In this document: positions 1 through 8,259 of the stretch, in pieces | Layout: each line of letters opens with the position of its first letter | Numbering within the stretch: position 1 is the first letter of the stretch | From: Patescibacteria group bacterium | GTDB lineage: Bacteria > Patescibacteriota > Microgenomatia > UBA1406 > GWC2-37-13 | Reading direction: 5' to 3' | Length of the DNA: 64,000 nt | NCBI GenBank assembly: GCA_025057905.1 | Contig: JANWUX010000003.1 | Span: 1-64,000, forward strand | Made by a program: the position numbers and the translations under genes | The notes under the pieces: model-generated | Database searches by the model: none | The model's input: the letters and a program-made list of their open reading frames with translations, nothing else | Told to the model about the DNA's origin: nothing

Positions 1-171
1 ACTTAGTGGCTTGCTGAAAATTATTTCTATTAAATTATAAAAAATTACCATTACGACAATGATCTCAAACATACAGGCATAAAAATTAATTAACTTTTAG
101 ATATCAATTAACAAAATAAAGATTTTACCTAATTACATATTTCAAGGATAATATGGATTAAAAATTTCGCG

Positions 172-1596
172 TCATCCCTTTATGTTCCCAACCGGCCGAA
201 AATATGCCAGTGGTTGACAAAAGCCAGCTTTAGCAACTGAGCTAACTACTTGAGAAATATCTTTGTAGGCAAGACCCGCCTCTTCAGCTAAACCATAAAA
301 AGATACTGACTTCACATAAATTCCCTTATTTTTCATCTCTTGCCAAAGTTTTTCACCTTTTATGATCTTTTTTACCTGAGTTCGAGACATCGTTCTTCCT
401 GAGCCGTGCGCTGTTGATCCATAAGATTTTTCAAGTGATGATTCCCCGCCAACTAAAAGATAGCTCCCTGTTTCCATTGAGCCTCCCAAAATAACCGGTT
501 GTTCCGGAAAAGATCGAGTCGCTCCTTTTCGATGAATTAAAAATCGACCTTTTTTCCTTGAAAAAGGTACTTTATGAGATTCAAACTTAGCGATATTATG
601 GGCAACATCATAAACAATACTCATTCCTAAATTCTCTGAAGATTGATCAAAAACTTTCTCAAAAACTTTCCTCACCTGATGAGTGATCAACTCTCGGTTA
701 ACAAAAGCAAAATTTGCTGCTGAAGCCATAGCGGCAAGATAATTCTTTGCCAGTGATGAAGATAAGGGTGCACAAACAAGTTGTTTGTCTTTTAGGGAAA
801 GTTTAAATTTGTGATAATTTTGATTGAAAATCTTTAGATAATCACTGCAAACCTGGTGGCCTAAACCTCTTGAACCGGTATGAATCATGACTACGATTTG
901 GTCTTCGGTCATTATTCCTAATTTCTCAGCCTTTTCAAGATCAAAGATTTTCTCAACTCTTTGAATCTCAAGATAGTGATTCCCTGAACCCAATGTTGCC
1001 AATTGTGAGATGCCTCTTTCAATTGCCTCATTTGACAAACAAGAAAAATCTGCTCCATCAATTCTTCCTTTCTCTTCTATTTTTTCTTGATCCTCATCCC
1101 AACCAATCCCTTTTTTTAAGATATAAGGAGCACCACCTTCAACAATTCTTTTTAACTCTTGCCTATTTATCTTCCAAAAACCCTTCTTTCCGACCCCTGG
1201 TGGTACATATTCAAAAAGAAGATTTACCAATTTTTCGATGCTTTTTTTTACTTCTTGATAATTTAGGTTCGTTCTTATTAATCTCATGCCGCAGTTGATA
1301 TCATAGCCAACTGCACCTGGAGAAATACAACCCGCTTTTTCATCTACAGCAAATACTGTTCCAATTGGGGCTCCATAGCCTGAATGAGCATCAGGCATAA
1401 TCACCACTGGGCCAACCAGACCCGGTAAATCAGAGACATTCTCTGCCTGAAAAAACACTTCCTCATCCATTTGACTTAAAAGTGATTCTTCGGCAAATAT
1501 GTAAATCGGTTCGTTAGTATCTTTTTTGTCTAACTGCCAGCACACCTCGCCATCAAGAGAGAAGAAAGTAAAGTTGGATCTTTTGAAAATTTTCAT
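172..1596 (-). CDS. rtcB: RNA-splicing ligase RtcB
   Basis: RtcB joins RNA 2',3'-cyclic phosphate (or 3'-phosphate) ends to 5'-OH ends using GTP and Mn2+, in tRNA splicing or RNA repair. The 474 residues span the usual full length. Family motifs are visible: MPDAHSGYG, then GYDINCGMR (metal-binding Asp and Cys), GSGNHYLE, HTGSRGLGH, and AHGSGR carrying the histidine that is guanylylated. The ATG overlaps the archease stop by 4 bp, so the two are translationally coupled. The last gene of a two-gene operon; nothing recognisable follows in the 171 bp to the window edge. Confidence 0.96.
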   Translation of the reverse strand: MKIFKRSNFTFFSLDGEVCWQLDKKDTNEPIYIFAEESLLSQMDEEVFFQAENVSDLPGLVGPVVIMPDAHSGYGAPIGTVFAVDEKAGCISPGAVGYDINCGMRLIRTNLNYQEVKKSIEKLVNLLFEYVPPGVGKKGFWKINRQELKRIVEGGAPYILKKGIGWDEDQEKIEEKGRIDGADFSCLSNEAIERGISQLATLGSGNHYLEIQRVEKIFDLEKAEKLGIMTEDQIVVMIHTGSRGLGHQVCSDYLKIFNQNYHKFKLSLKDKQLVCAPLSSSLAKNYLAAMASAANFAFVNRELITHQVRKVFEKVFDQSSENLGMSIVYDVAHNIAKFESHKVPFSRKKGRFLIHRKGATRSFPEQPVILGGSMETGSYLLVGGESSLEKSYGSTAHGSGRTMSRTQVKKIIKGEKLWQEMKNKGIYVKSVSFYGLAEEAGLAYKDISQVVSSVAKAGFCQPLAYFRPVGNIKG

Positions 1597-2024
1597 AGAT
1601 CAAAAACCATGACTACTTTGTAAAAATCACCTTTCTTTTCAACCTTAAATTTATGCATCGTCAAGGCTTTTATATCTGTGTTGATCTGAAGATCTTGATC
1701 AATTTTCTGGCCAAAAAGGCTAGCCCTTAACTTCTTTTTAACTTTTTCTTTATCAAAAGAGAAAACTCCCTCTTTAAATATTAAACTAAAAACATCCTTT
1801 TGATAGATGAGATTTTCAACGAAGTTAAAGACTAATTGAGAAAAGTCATCCCCTTCAATCGCAATCCTTTTTTCGATCTTTTTTTTTATCTGGTCTGCGT
1901 CAGCAATCAAAATACAAGCAAATGATTTAACAATATTAGAAAACAAATTTTTTTTACTCCTTCCGTAAACTTCGACTAAAACATCAGCGATGTTTTTATC
2001 TTCAAAAACTTGCCAGTTTTTCAT
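1593..2024 (-). CDS. Archease (RtcB activator)
   Basis: A 143-aa protein of the archease family, which accelerates RtcB guanylylation and multiple turnover. The C-terminal pattern DIKALTMHKFKVE followed by a VVMVFDL strand matches the conserved archease end, and the N-terminal half has the expected NIADVLVEVYG-type segment. Identity is supported strongly by its 4-bp overlap with rtcB. The protein is divergent in its middle part. I infer an RNA-repair function shared with rtcB. Confidence 0.85.
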   Translation of the reverse strand: MKNWQVFEDKNIADVLVEVYGRSKKNLFSNIVKSFACILIADADQIKKKIEKRIAIEGDDFSQLVFNFVENLIYQKDVFSLIFKEGVFSFDKEKVKKKLRASLFGQKIDQDLQINTDIKALTMHKFKVEKKGDFYKVVMVFDL

Positions 2025-2129
2025 TTTAGTTCAATCTAATTTTAAAGATTACACCTTTAAAAAGTCCTCTTTAATTTGGAACTTACTATAATATATAATA
2101 TAAAGATCAAGACTCAAAAAAAGGCAAAG

Positions 2130-3170
2130 AGATTCTAATAATTGTCCACCAGATAAATTAACTCTGTCTTTTCCTGATCTTTTGGAAGAAAATGGCAAAT
2201 CCTTCGAAGACCAGAAACTGCCAATGAATTGCTAGCTGTTTTGCAATCTCCAAGAAGCCAACAAGATTTTAGGATTGAAATAACAGATGAAAGCAGATCA
2301 AATTTAAAAAGGGAAATCAAGAATTCAGTCTAGGCTGTGAGATTTATGCCCGGGCAAACAGATATCTTTTTGGATGGGAAGCAACCGTAGAAGGCGATAC
2401 TTCAGAAAAAGGTATTATCGTGCTTCATCTTTTAGTTCCTCCGTAAACTGATGGGTTGTTTTTATTACTAAACTCACCAAGTGAAGCCGATTATCCCGAT
2501 GTTGCCGTTATGACTGTTTTGATGGTAATAAGGGAGAAAAAATTCCTCTTGCGGAAACAGTTAATCAATTAGTTTCTCAAGTTATCCCAGCACGGATAAG
2601 GAAAAATTTATATATGGAAAGATCTTGACGTTCATGCTCTTTTTGTTTCTCCAGCATTAATCTTCTCCGAGAATAATCAAACTACTTACCTGTCACCTGA
2701 TGATTTAATGAACTTAGTTATGGTGGGATTTATCTTCTGAATATTAAAAGGAAAGAATAAAGTAAGATCCAATTTCTCCTATACCATACCTATTTCTTCT
2801 GAGTTTGATGATATATTTTTAACTCAAAAAGTCTAAAAAGATTTGATCAGATTGAAGTACTTTCTAGAGGTGTTGAAATTCCGACCTCATCGGCTGCAGA
2901 AGTTGGATACAGCCGAAAAATAAGAAGATGAATATTGATTGATTTTGAGTTCAATTGGTCACGACACCAGTTTTTTGCAGAATAAGAGCAAGAAGAGATA
3001 TACCGCCTCTTCAAGGAACTTTTGAATGGTTAGGTTAGCCTGGTTAAATTCACAAAGAAAAATCAGTCAGAAATACTCAGCAATATTCTGTAATTACTAC
3101 GGTGGACAAACAAAAAAGATAGCAAAAGTAATTAATGGTGTTCTTTAATTATTCCACCCCTGCCCATCTT
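2130..3170 (+). pseudogene. Decayed coding region of unknown identity
   Basis: This 1.2-kb interval between archease and the polymerase gene has no intact ORF. Several plus-strand fragments look protein-like and change frame or hit stops. Examples are CEIYARANRYLFGWEATVEG and the following GIIVLHLLVPP up to a TAA near 2447, then KIPLAETVNQLVSQVIPARI in another frame from about 2541, then a fragment reading HALFVSPALIFSENNQTTYL near 2630. Later pieces include GVEIPTSSAAEVGY and RDIPPLQGTFEWLG. I do not recognise the family. It reads as one or two genes in advanced decay. Confidence 0.55.
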
Positions 3171-3277
3171 ATGGCGTAAGATTTTTCTCCTTAACTGAGG
3201 ATAGAAAAAACAAAAAAAGAATAAAAGTAACTCTATTCGTTCTTTTCTACTTGCGAAATATCTAAACTAAAAAAACG

Positions 3278-4498
3278 TTATATCTTTAATGCCAAAACTG
3301 GCCAATTAAAAACGATCTTTTTTTCTTTCTTTTTCGTTAAAAGCTCAACTCCATTTAATAACTTTTCTCGGCCATATTTTTTATAAATTAAATCAACCCC
3401 TTGATAAAGTTTTTCCAGACGCTGATTTTTCATTTGGTCTTCAAAAAAGCTCATCTGGTAAGAATGATTCGATAACTTACATAAAACCACCCCGGTAGCT
3501 CGATAACTTTGCTGTTGATTAAAAATTCTCTTTAAACTCTGGATAATTAAATCTTTAACCTCAAGCAAATAAGCCGTTGGTTTTGGTAATTCAATTTCGA
3601 TTGATTGATAATGGAAGTCGCTAGTTTTTAAAAAAATAATAATTTTTTTGGTTAATTGATGATAACTTCTTAACTGAAAAAAAGCCAGGTTTAGATTATG
3701 AAAAAGATGAGAGGTTAAAATTTCAAATTTATTAGTCAGCGGGTAAAAAGTATAGCTACGAGTGATTGACTTTTTAAGTTTTTCTTCTGTAACCAACGGC
3801 AAAACACTTTCTCCTTTCAATTCATACCAGATTTCCAATTGCGGTTTGTGAAAATATTTTTTTACCCACGTTTCACTTTTTTTAGCAAAATCGAAGGCTG
3901 TCCTTATTCCTAATAAGCTCATTTTTCGAGCCGTTGATGAACCGATTCCCCATACTTTCTCAACGGAAGTTTGACTAAGATAGAAATCAATTTTTTCTTG
4001 AGGAATAAAAGTCAATCCCTTAGGCTTTTGATATTTGGAAGCAATTTTTGCTAAGACCTTGCTTAAACTAATTCCTACTGAGACAGAGATATCAACTTCT
4101 TTACTAATTCTTCTTTGAATAAGATAACCAATCTTTTCATAACTAAGATTCATCAAATAACCTAAATCAGTAATATCTAAAAAGGCCTCATCAATTGAAT
4201 ACTCTTCAACGCTATCAGTAAATTGGTTTAGGATCTCAAACATCTTTTTTGAGATTAATCGGTAAAGAGGATAGTTTGAATGACAAATCATCACCTGGGG
4301 GAATTTTTCTCTTACTTCTTTAATCCTCATTCCCCGATCAACACCAAGTTGTTTAGCAAAATAGCAAGCAGATGTCACTATTCCCCGCTCCAACCCAACA
4401 ACTAACGGTTTATTCTTAAGAGACGGATTAACAGCCTTTTCACAAGCGGCAAAAAAGGCATCTGAATCAATATGAAGAATAACTTTCTTAGAGTTCAT
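3278..4498 (-). CDS. Y-family translesion DNA polymerase (DinB/UmuC type)
   Basis: A 406-aa error-prone polymerase for bypass of DNA lesions. The palm starts with HIDSDAFFAACE (first catalytic Asp), and YSIDEAFLDIT provides the second acidic pair. VSVGISLSKVLAKIASKYQKP is the conserved fingers/palm element. A helix-hairpin-helix follows (VWGIGSSTARKMSLLGI) and then the little-finger domain. Near the C-terminus QMSFFED fits a sliding-clamp-binding motif (QxxLF-like), so it probably binds DnaN. It lies 144 bp downstream of lexA on the same strand, which fits SOS mutagenesis; no SOS-like box is visible directly in front of it. Confidence 0.93.
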   Translation of the reverse strand: MNSKKVILHIDSDAFFAACEKAVNPSLKNKPLVVGLERGIVTSACYFAKQLGVDRGMRIKEVREKFPQVMICHSNYPLYRLISKKMFEILNQFTDSVEEYSIDEAFLDITDLGYLMNLSYEKIGYLIQRRISKEVDISVSVGISLSKVLAKIASKYQKPKGLTFIPQEKIDFYLSQTSVEKVWGIGSSTARKMSLLGIRTAFDFAKKSETWVKKYFHKPQLEIWYELKGESVLPLVTEEKLKKSITRSYTFYPLTNKFEILTSHLFHNLNLAFFQLRSYHQLTKKIIIFLKTSDFHYQSIEIELPKPTAYLLEVKDLIIQSLKRIFNQQQSYRATGVVLCKLSNHSYQMSFFEDQMKNQRLEKLYQGVDLIYKKYGREKLLNGVELLTKKKEKKIVFNWPVLALKI

Positions 4499-4642
4499 TG
4501 CTTTAAAAAAATTTAAAAAAGACTAAATTTAATCGCTTAAAGAGCAAATTTTCCTATCTTGAGAAAAATCTCATTCATGATTTAGGGTACATCACTTGAT
4601 TTACCTCGATGAGAATATCTAAATTTGTCGTTCTTAAGTTTG

Positions 4643-5224
4643 TTAGTACTTTCTAATCACACCAATCACGACACCACCTATTACTAACTCATTTTTTGGT
4701 GAAATAGGCGGATATTTTTTGTTAGCTGAACGAAGAAATACTTTTTCTTCCTCTCTAAAAAAATACTTCATTGTCCACTCACCATCTATCTGAGCAACCA
4801 CAATCTGACCATTTTTAGGGATTAAACTTCTATCAACTAAGACATAGTCACCAGGCATAATCCCGGCGCCAACCATTGAGTCACCAGATACTCTTACCAT
4901 AAAAGTACTTTGAGGGTTTTTGACTAAAAACTCATCTAAAGAAATGGTCTCTAAAACCTCCTGCTCGGTTGTGTTAGGAAAACCGGCTTGAATTGTCCCG
5001 AGAATTTTTATGGGTTTTAGTCTTTCTCCGGGAATTAATCTACCTTGTTCGTCTTTTTTTAAAAATCCCTCTTTAATGAGAAGATTGCAAAAATAGAAAG
5101 CTGTACTCTTTGATCGCAAGTTAAGAAGACTAGCCAACTCAGCCAAGCTTGGCATTCTTTTTTTTCTAAGATAGAAAGTCTTAATCTTCTCTAATCTTTT
5201 CAAGAACTTGATATTCTTCCTCAT
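4643..5224 (-). CDS. lexA: LexA repressor
   Basis: SOS repressor of 193 aa. The N-terminal winged helix-turn-helix covers about residues 15-65 (PSLAELASLLNLRSKS recognition region). QAGFP carries the Ala-Gly autocleavage bond. GDSMVGAGI holds the catalytic serine and DGEWTMKYFF the catalytic lysine region of the S24 peptidase fold. Its own promoter contains a perfect-arm GAAC-N4-GTTC operator, indicating autoregulation. The -10 hexamer lies so close to the ATG that the mRNA may be leaderless; the only SD-like AGGAAG comes just after the ATG. Confidence 0.95.
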   Translation of the reverse strand: MRKNIKFLKRLEKIKTFYLRKKRMPSLAELASLLNLRSKSTAFYFCNLLIKEGFLKKDEQGRLIPGERLKPIKILGTIQAGFPNTTEQEVLETISLDEFLVKNPQSTFMVRVSGDSMVGAGIMPGDYVLVDRSLIPKNGQIVVAQIDGEWTMKYFFREEEKVFLRSANKKYPPISPKNELVIGGVVIGVIRKY

Positions 5225-5232
5225 ATGATTAA

Positions 5233-5261
5233 ATAATAATAGAACATTCGTTCTAAATCAA
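5233..5261 (-). promoter_or_regulatory. lexA promoter with SOS box
   Basis: On the minus strand, TTGATT (5256-5261), a 17-bp spacer and TATTAT (5233-5238) form a sigma70-like promoter. The spacer contains AGAAC-N4-GTTCT (5241-5254), a palindrome matching the Gram-positive-type SOS box GAAC-N4-GTTC. LexA bound there would block polymerase. The predicted transcription start (about 5226) is within a few bases of the lexA ATG. Confidence 0.8.
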
Positions 5262-5553
5262 GGAAAAGAATAATGAAATTGACGAAAAATTAGCCAATCT
5301 TCAACAAGCAGAAGACAGTTATTATATTAATGCAAATTACTTATTAGAACTTGCTAACCGTTCATATGAACTTTTCTTAAGTTCGAAAATTGAAGAAAAA
5401 AGACTTCTTATTAAATTAACACTTTCGAACTTAAGAAGCGATGGAAGAACTCTTTATTATAACCTTCTAAAACCCTTTAATTACCTTTACGAATTCTCAG
5501 ATCGTCCAATTGGGCTCCCCCGCCAGGTCTCGAACCTGGAACCTACCGGTTAA
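5257..5553 (+). pseudogene. C-terminal remnant of a serine recombinase next to tRNA-Asn
   Basis: An open frame without a start codon reads through about 98 codons. It contains YYINANYLLELANRSYELFL, then EEKRLLIKLTLSNLR and LLKPFNYLYEFSDRPIGLP. This is the typical C-terminal end of large serine (resolvase-type) recombinases from Patescibacteria, judged from memory of the family. The catalytic N-terminal domain is missing; the fragment begins inside the lexA promoter. Its last codons run into the oppositely oriented tRNA-Asn gene and stop there (TAA 5551-5553). I read it as the scar of an integrated element whose attachment site was this tRNA. Confidence 0.75.
5374..5437. repeat. 15-bp perfect inverted repeat
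   Basis: TTCTTAAGTTCGAAA at 5374-5388 is repeated in perfect inversion at 5423-5437, with a 34-bp loop. A 12-bp palindrome GTTCATATGAAC (5360-5371) lies just before. Both are inside the recombinase remnant and may simply reflect its coding sequence. Confidence 0.6.
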
Positions 5554-5587
5554 CAGCCGGTTGCTCTACCAATTGAGCTACAGGGGA
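5515..5587 (-). tRNA. tRNA-Asn (GTT)
   Basis: Reading the minus strand from 5587, the acceptor TCCCCTG pairs with CGGGGGA. The anticodon loop CTGTTAA has anticodon GTT, flanked by a 5-bp ACCGG/CCGGT stem. The T-arm contains GGTTCGAGACC. The 3' CCA is not encoded (CCC follows the G discriminator). The gene is the apparent target of a former integrative element. Confidence 0.93.
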
Positions 5588-5635
5588 AAATTTCACTTTT
5601 TAGATTTTACAGAATTGTTTCATTTTTAACAATAT

Positions 5636-5661
5636 AAAAAATCCCGCCAATCATTGGCGGG
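5636..5661 (-). terminator. Rho-independent terminator of hsp20
   Basis: On the minus strand CCCGCCA pairs with TGGCGGG around a 5-nt loop, followed by a run of six T. It lies 38 bp past the hsp20 stop. Confidence 0.85.
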
Positions 5662-5698
5662 ACTTCTTTACTTCTCCCTTAAAGGAAAAAAGATTTGT

Positions 5699-6118
5699 TT
5701 ACTTTGTTTTTACTGGAATCTTTTTTGCCTTAGCCGCTTCGGCGATTTTGGCTGAAACAACGACAACACCGTTTTCTACCTTGGCTTCGAGAGTGTCTTC
5801 TTCAATTGGTCTGGGAATCGTGGCGGTGTAGTCAAAAGAAGCAACTCTGTCCATTCGATAAACAACTCTTTTCTTCTCTTTCTCTTCTTTTTTGTCTTCG
5901 ACTTTGGCTCTTATTCTTAAAACACCATCTTCAAAAGTAACATCTACTCTTTCAGCCGGCACTCCCGGAACAACGGCCTTAACATAGATTTTATCATCTT
6001 CTTCATAGATATCTAAACCTTCAGTCATCTTTAGTTCTGGCATTTCCTCTTCATCTTCCCAGGTGAAGAATGATCTTAAGAAAGAACGAGAAAGCGGATC
6101 AAATCTCATTATTGCCAT
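5699..6118 (-). CDS. Small heat-shock protein Hsp20
   Basis: Alpha-crystallin-type chaperone that holds unfolding proteins. The domain spans about residues 30-125, with GLDIYEEDDKIYVKAVVPGV at its start and the conserved NGVVVVSA strand near the end. The ATG at 6118 is chosen because AAAGGGGGTGG precedes it at normal spacing; an upstream in-frame GTG at 6127 overlaps that ribosome-binding site. The gene stands alone, with its own promoter, two CIRCE-like operators and a terminator, indicating stress-regulated transcription. Confidence 0.93.
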   Translation of the reverse strand: MAIMRFDPLSRSFLRSFFTWEDEEEMPELKMTEGLDIYEEDDKIYVKAVVPGVPAERVDVTFEDGVLRIRAKVEDKKEEKEKKRVVYRMDRVASFDYTATIPRPIEEDTLEAKVENGVVVVSAKIAEAAKAKKIPVKTK

Positions 6119-6139
6119 ATTTACCACCCCCTTTCATCA

Positions 6140-6166
6140 TTAGCAAACTTATAATTTAATTGCTAA
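6140..6166 (-). promoter_or_regulatory. CIRCE-like operator, hsp20-proximal
   Basis: TTAGCAAAC-N9-AATTGCTAA has the 9-9-9 layout of the HrcA operator CIRCE (TTAGCACTC-N9-GAGTGCTAA). The outer TTAGCA/TGCTAA arms are exact and the inner three bases of each arm diverge. It lies downstream of the predicted start site, in the 5' untranslated region. Confidence 0.7.
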
Positions 6167-6170
6167 TACA

Positions 6171-6197
6171 TTAGCAGTATATAAACAAGGATGCTAA
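6171..6197 (-). promoter_or_regulatory. CIRCE-like operator over the hsp20 -10 region
   Basis: TTAGCAGTA-N9-GGATGCTAA again shows exact TTAGCA/TGCTAA arms with 15 bp between them. It covers the -10 hexamer and most of the spacer of the hsp20 promoter. Two such sites in tandem imply HrcA-type repression; no hrcA gene is in the window. Confidence 0.7.
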
Positions 6198-6205
6198 TTT
6201 GTCAA
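6176..6205 (-). promoter_or_regulatory. hsp20 promoter
   Basis: Minus strand: consensus TTGACA (6200-6205), 18-bp spacer, TATACT (6176-6181). Strong sigma70-type promoter embedded in the operator pair. Confidence 0.85.
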
Positions 6206-6223
6206 GAGGTAATTATGAGGATC

Positions 6224-8194
6224 TTAAAGGTTATTTTGTTTTTGTTTCGTGAAGTATACTACTGCCAAAACACCAGAGATTACTAAAAAAAGGCCAAAAA
6301 CTGTCAAAAGGAGAAGAACTATCGGATTATTTGTCTGATTGATAGGTTTTTGTTGAGCTTTTGGATTTAAATTTTCAGCCAGAGATTGTGATCTTTCTCT
6401 CGATAGGTTATTTTCTTGACTCTCTCTTTTTCTATTGTTTCTAAGATTATCTGATTCTTTTGCTATTCGACTAGCGGCGCTGAGAGTAGAAATTTTGTAA
6501 TCATAAAAATTAGTCCTTTTGCCACTATTAACTGATTGAGAAATTAGTCTTACTTTATCAACAAAAACTCTTTCCTTTGTTATTGGATTTTGATAGATAA
6601 TGTCGTAGGGCATCGATGGTAAAAACTCGCTCGGAATCGAGTAGTAACCTTTTTCGTCAGCTTCTATTTCGAAGTATGGCTTTTGTGAGAAGGGTAATTT
6701 AATAGTAACCTTGGCTTTAGAAATAGGTTTGTTATTTTCATCGTACGCATACCCTTCTAAATAATTGAATATTGGTTCTAATTTTAAAACTGATGATAAA
6801 TTTTGTTGAGATGAATTTTGTTGAGCCAGAGTGGTCTTAAAAAATCTTCCGATAACATTTTTTATAGATCGATTAATCAAATTTTCGGATTTGGTCAGAT
6901 CAGTTTTTGATACTTCAATCAATCCAAAAAATTCGCCTTCCTCAAAACTAAAAGTATTTACAATCAGAGTAAAGTTTCCATTCTTGTCTGTTCTTAAAGA
7001 AGTACTATTATTCTGATTTGTTAATAATCGATATCTCTCTATATCATTACTACCAGAGAAACTTTCTGACTCTGTATAAATCCTCACGCTGTCGATCCTT
7101 CCTTGGTTTACTCCACTTGATCGATTTTTTACTCTTAAGCTGTAAGCTCTAATAATCGAAAAAGGGTGAGAAGATCTTCCTTTAATGATTACCCTTGAAC
7201 CTTGCTTATCGAGATCATGAAAATACTCCATAATCTTTGGCCGATTGTCCTGAGAAGAAAAACCTGGCTTTAGTCTCAGTGGAATATCTCTTTGTTCTAT
7301 TTTTCCTCTCTGTCTTATTTCTTCACCTGTTTGTGAAGGGTAGATGTTAGTATAAATCAGATTAAAATTTTGATTGATCTCATCTCGCTCAATTACTGGG
7401 AATTCATAACCCTCAGCTTCGACTTGAAGTCGATAGTCACCATCAGGTACGACAAAATTGAAGAAACCATCTTCACGGGTGAATTGTGGATTGACAATCG
7501 CAAAAATATCCCCTCCCGGCGTTACTATCCTATAATTCCCCTGACTATCCTTTCTCTCCAAAGTTACCCTTGCTTTTGCAATCGGTTCAAGAGTCTTCGC
7601 ATCAAAAACTCTTCCATATGGATCCCACGAAATAATTTGACAATCAGATCTGTTGACAACATTACTAAAATCAAACGTCCCAAGTTTTTGGGTGTTGTCG
7701 CCCGACTGATTAGTTACCACAGTAGGTGCTGGAGTGAAAAAATTAACAGCTAAGAATCTTCGGCCAATTTCTTGAGGTGTATAGCTCTTCCAAGTGAAGT
7801 CTCTTACCGTCCCATTATTATCACTTGTTGTTGGGTTGGCAATACTCATTCCTTGGAATTCATAGTTGTGTATTCTTCTTAGCTCGGCTAAGTTGTCTTG
7901 ATTAAAGATTTGTATGTCTAAATTGGAGTTTCCAGTAGTACAAATCTGGCCAGCTCTTTGCTGATTATTACCTGGTACTGGAAGACACTCAACAAAGAAA
8001 GTTTGGCTATTGGGCAGAAGTCGATTATTTGGATCAACACTTAAGGTAGCAGTGTGTTCTTCTCTATTACCATTTTTTATGAGCAAACAAACCCATCTTT
8101 GGGAAGGAGCTGGTGTTTGAGAGAAAATTATCGAAACCCCTAAAAAAAATAGAAAATAAACGAGTAGAGAAAAATATAAAATTCTTTTTTTCAT
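6224..8194 (-). CDS. Secreted, membrane-anchored surface protein with carboxypeptidase-regulatory-like domains
   Basis: A 656-aa protein with an N-terminal signal/hydrophobic segment (about residues 4-25) and a C-terminal membrane helix (about 622-648) followed by a short basic tail, so most of it faces outside. Two segments look like carboxypeptidase regulatory-like / Cna-B beta-sandwich repeats. The first is around residues 190-270 (YGRVFDAKTLEPIAKARVTL, later DGDYRLQVEAEGYEFP); the second is around 480-540 (LEGYAYDENNKPISKAKVTI, GYYSIPSEF). A charged, Asn/Gln-rich stalk precedes the anchor. Divergent from tatD. The exact role is unknown; surface adhesion or scaffolding is plausible. Confidence 0.75.
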   Translation of the reverse strand: MKKRILYFSLLVYFLFFLGVSIIFSQTPAPSQRWVCLLIKNGNREEHTATLSVDPNNRLLPNSQTFFVECLPVPGNNQQRAGQICTTGNSNLDIQIFNQDNLAELRRIHNYEFQGMSIANPTTSDNNGTVRDFTWKSYTPQEIGRRFLAVNFFTPAPTVVTNQSGDNTQKLGTFDFSNVVNRSDCQIISWDPYGRVFDAKTLEPIAKARVTLERKDSQGNYRIVTPGGDIFAIVNPQFTREDGFFNFVVPDGDYRLQVEAEGYEFPVIERDEINQNFNLIYTNIYPSQTGEEIRQRGKIEQRDIPLRLKPGFSSQDNRPKIMEYFHDLDKQGSRVIIKGRSSHPFSIIRAYSLRVKNRSSGVNQGRIDSVRIYTESESFSGSNDIERYRLLTNQNNSTSLRTDKNGNFTLIVNTFSFEEGEFFGLIEVSKTDLTKSENLINRSIKNVIGRFFKTTLAQQNSSQQNLSSVLKLEPIFNYLEGYAYDENNKPISKAKVTIKLPFSQKPYFEIEADEKGYYSIPSEFLPSMPYDIIYQNPITKERVFVDKVRLISQSVNSGKRTNFYDYKISTLSAASRIAKESDNLRNNRKRESQENNLSRERSQSLAENLNPKAQQKPINQTNNPIVLLLLTVFGLFLVISGVLAVVYFTKQKQNNL

Positions 8195-8200
8195 TTTGAA

Positions 8201-8225
8201 ATCTTCAACCTTATAATTTGAAGAT
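8201..8225. promoter_or_regulatory. Palindrome in the divergent surface-protein/tatD promoter region
   Basis: ATCTTCAA (8201-8208) and TTGAAGAT (8218-8225) form a perfect 8-bp inverted repeat with a 9-bp centre that contains TATAAT (8212-8217) on the plus strand. It could be an operator over a -10 element. The 65-bp gap between the divergent genes holds nothing else. Confidence 0.45.
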
Positions 8226-8259
8226 ATTAAAAAAATAAATTTTTGTCAATAAGGAAGAG

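Noticed and set aside
5374-5437. Inverted repeat as terminator or attachment-site arm
   Set aside because: No T-run follows and the arms lie inside a recombinase coding remnant; coding constraint is a sufficient explanation.
7370-7753. 127-aa ORF on the plus strand
   Set aside because: Antisense to the surface protein at 6224-8194 and without domain-like sequence or a ribosome-binding site.
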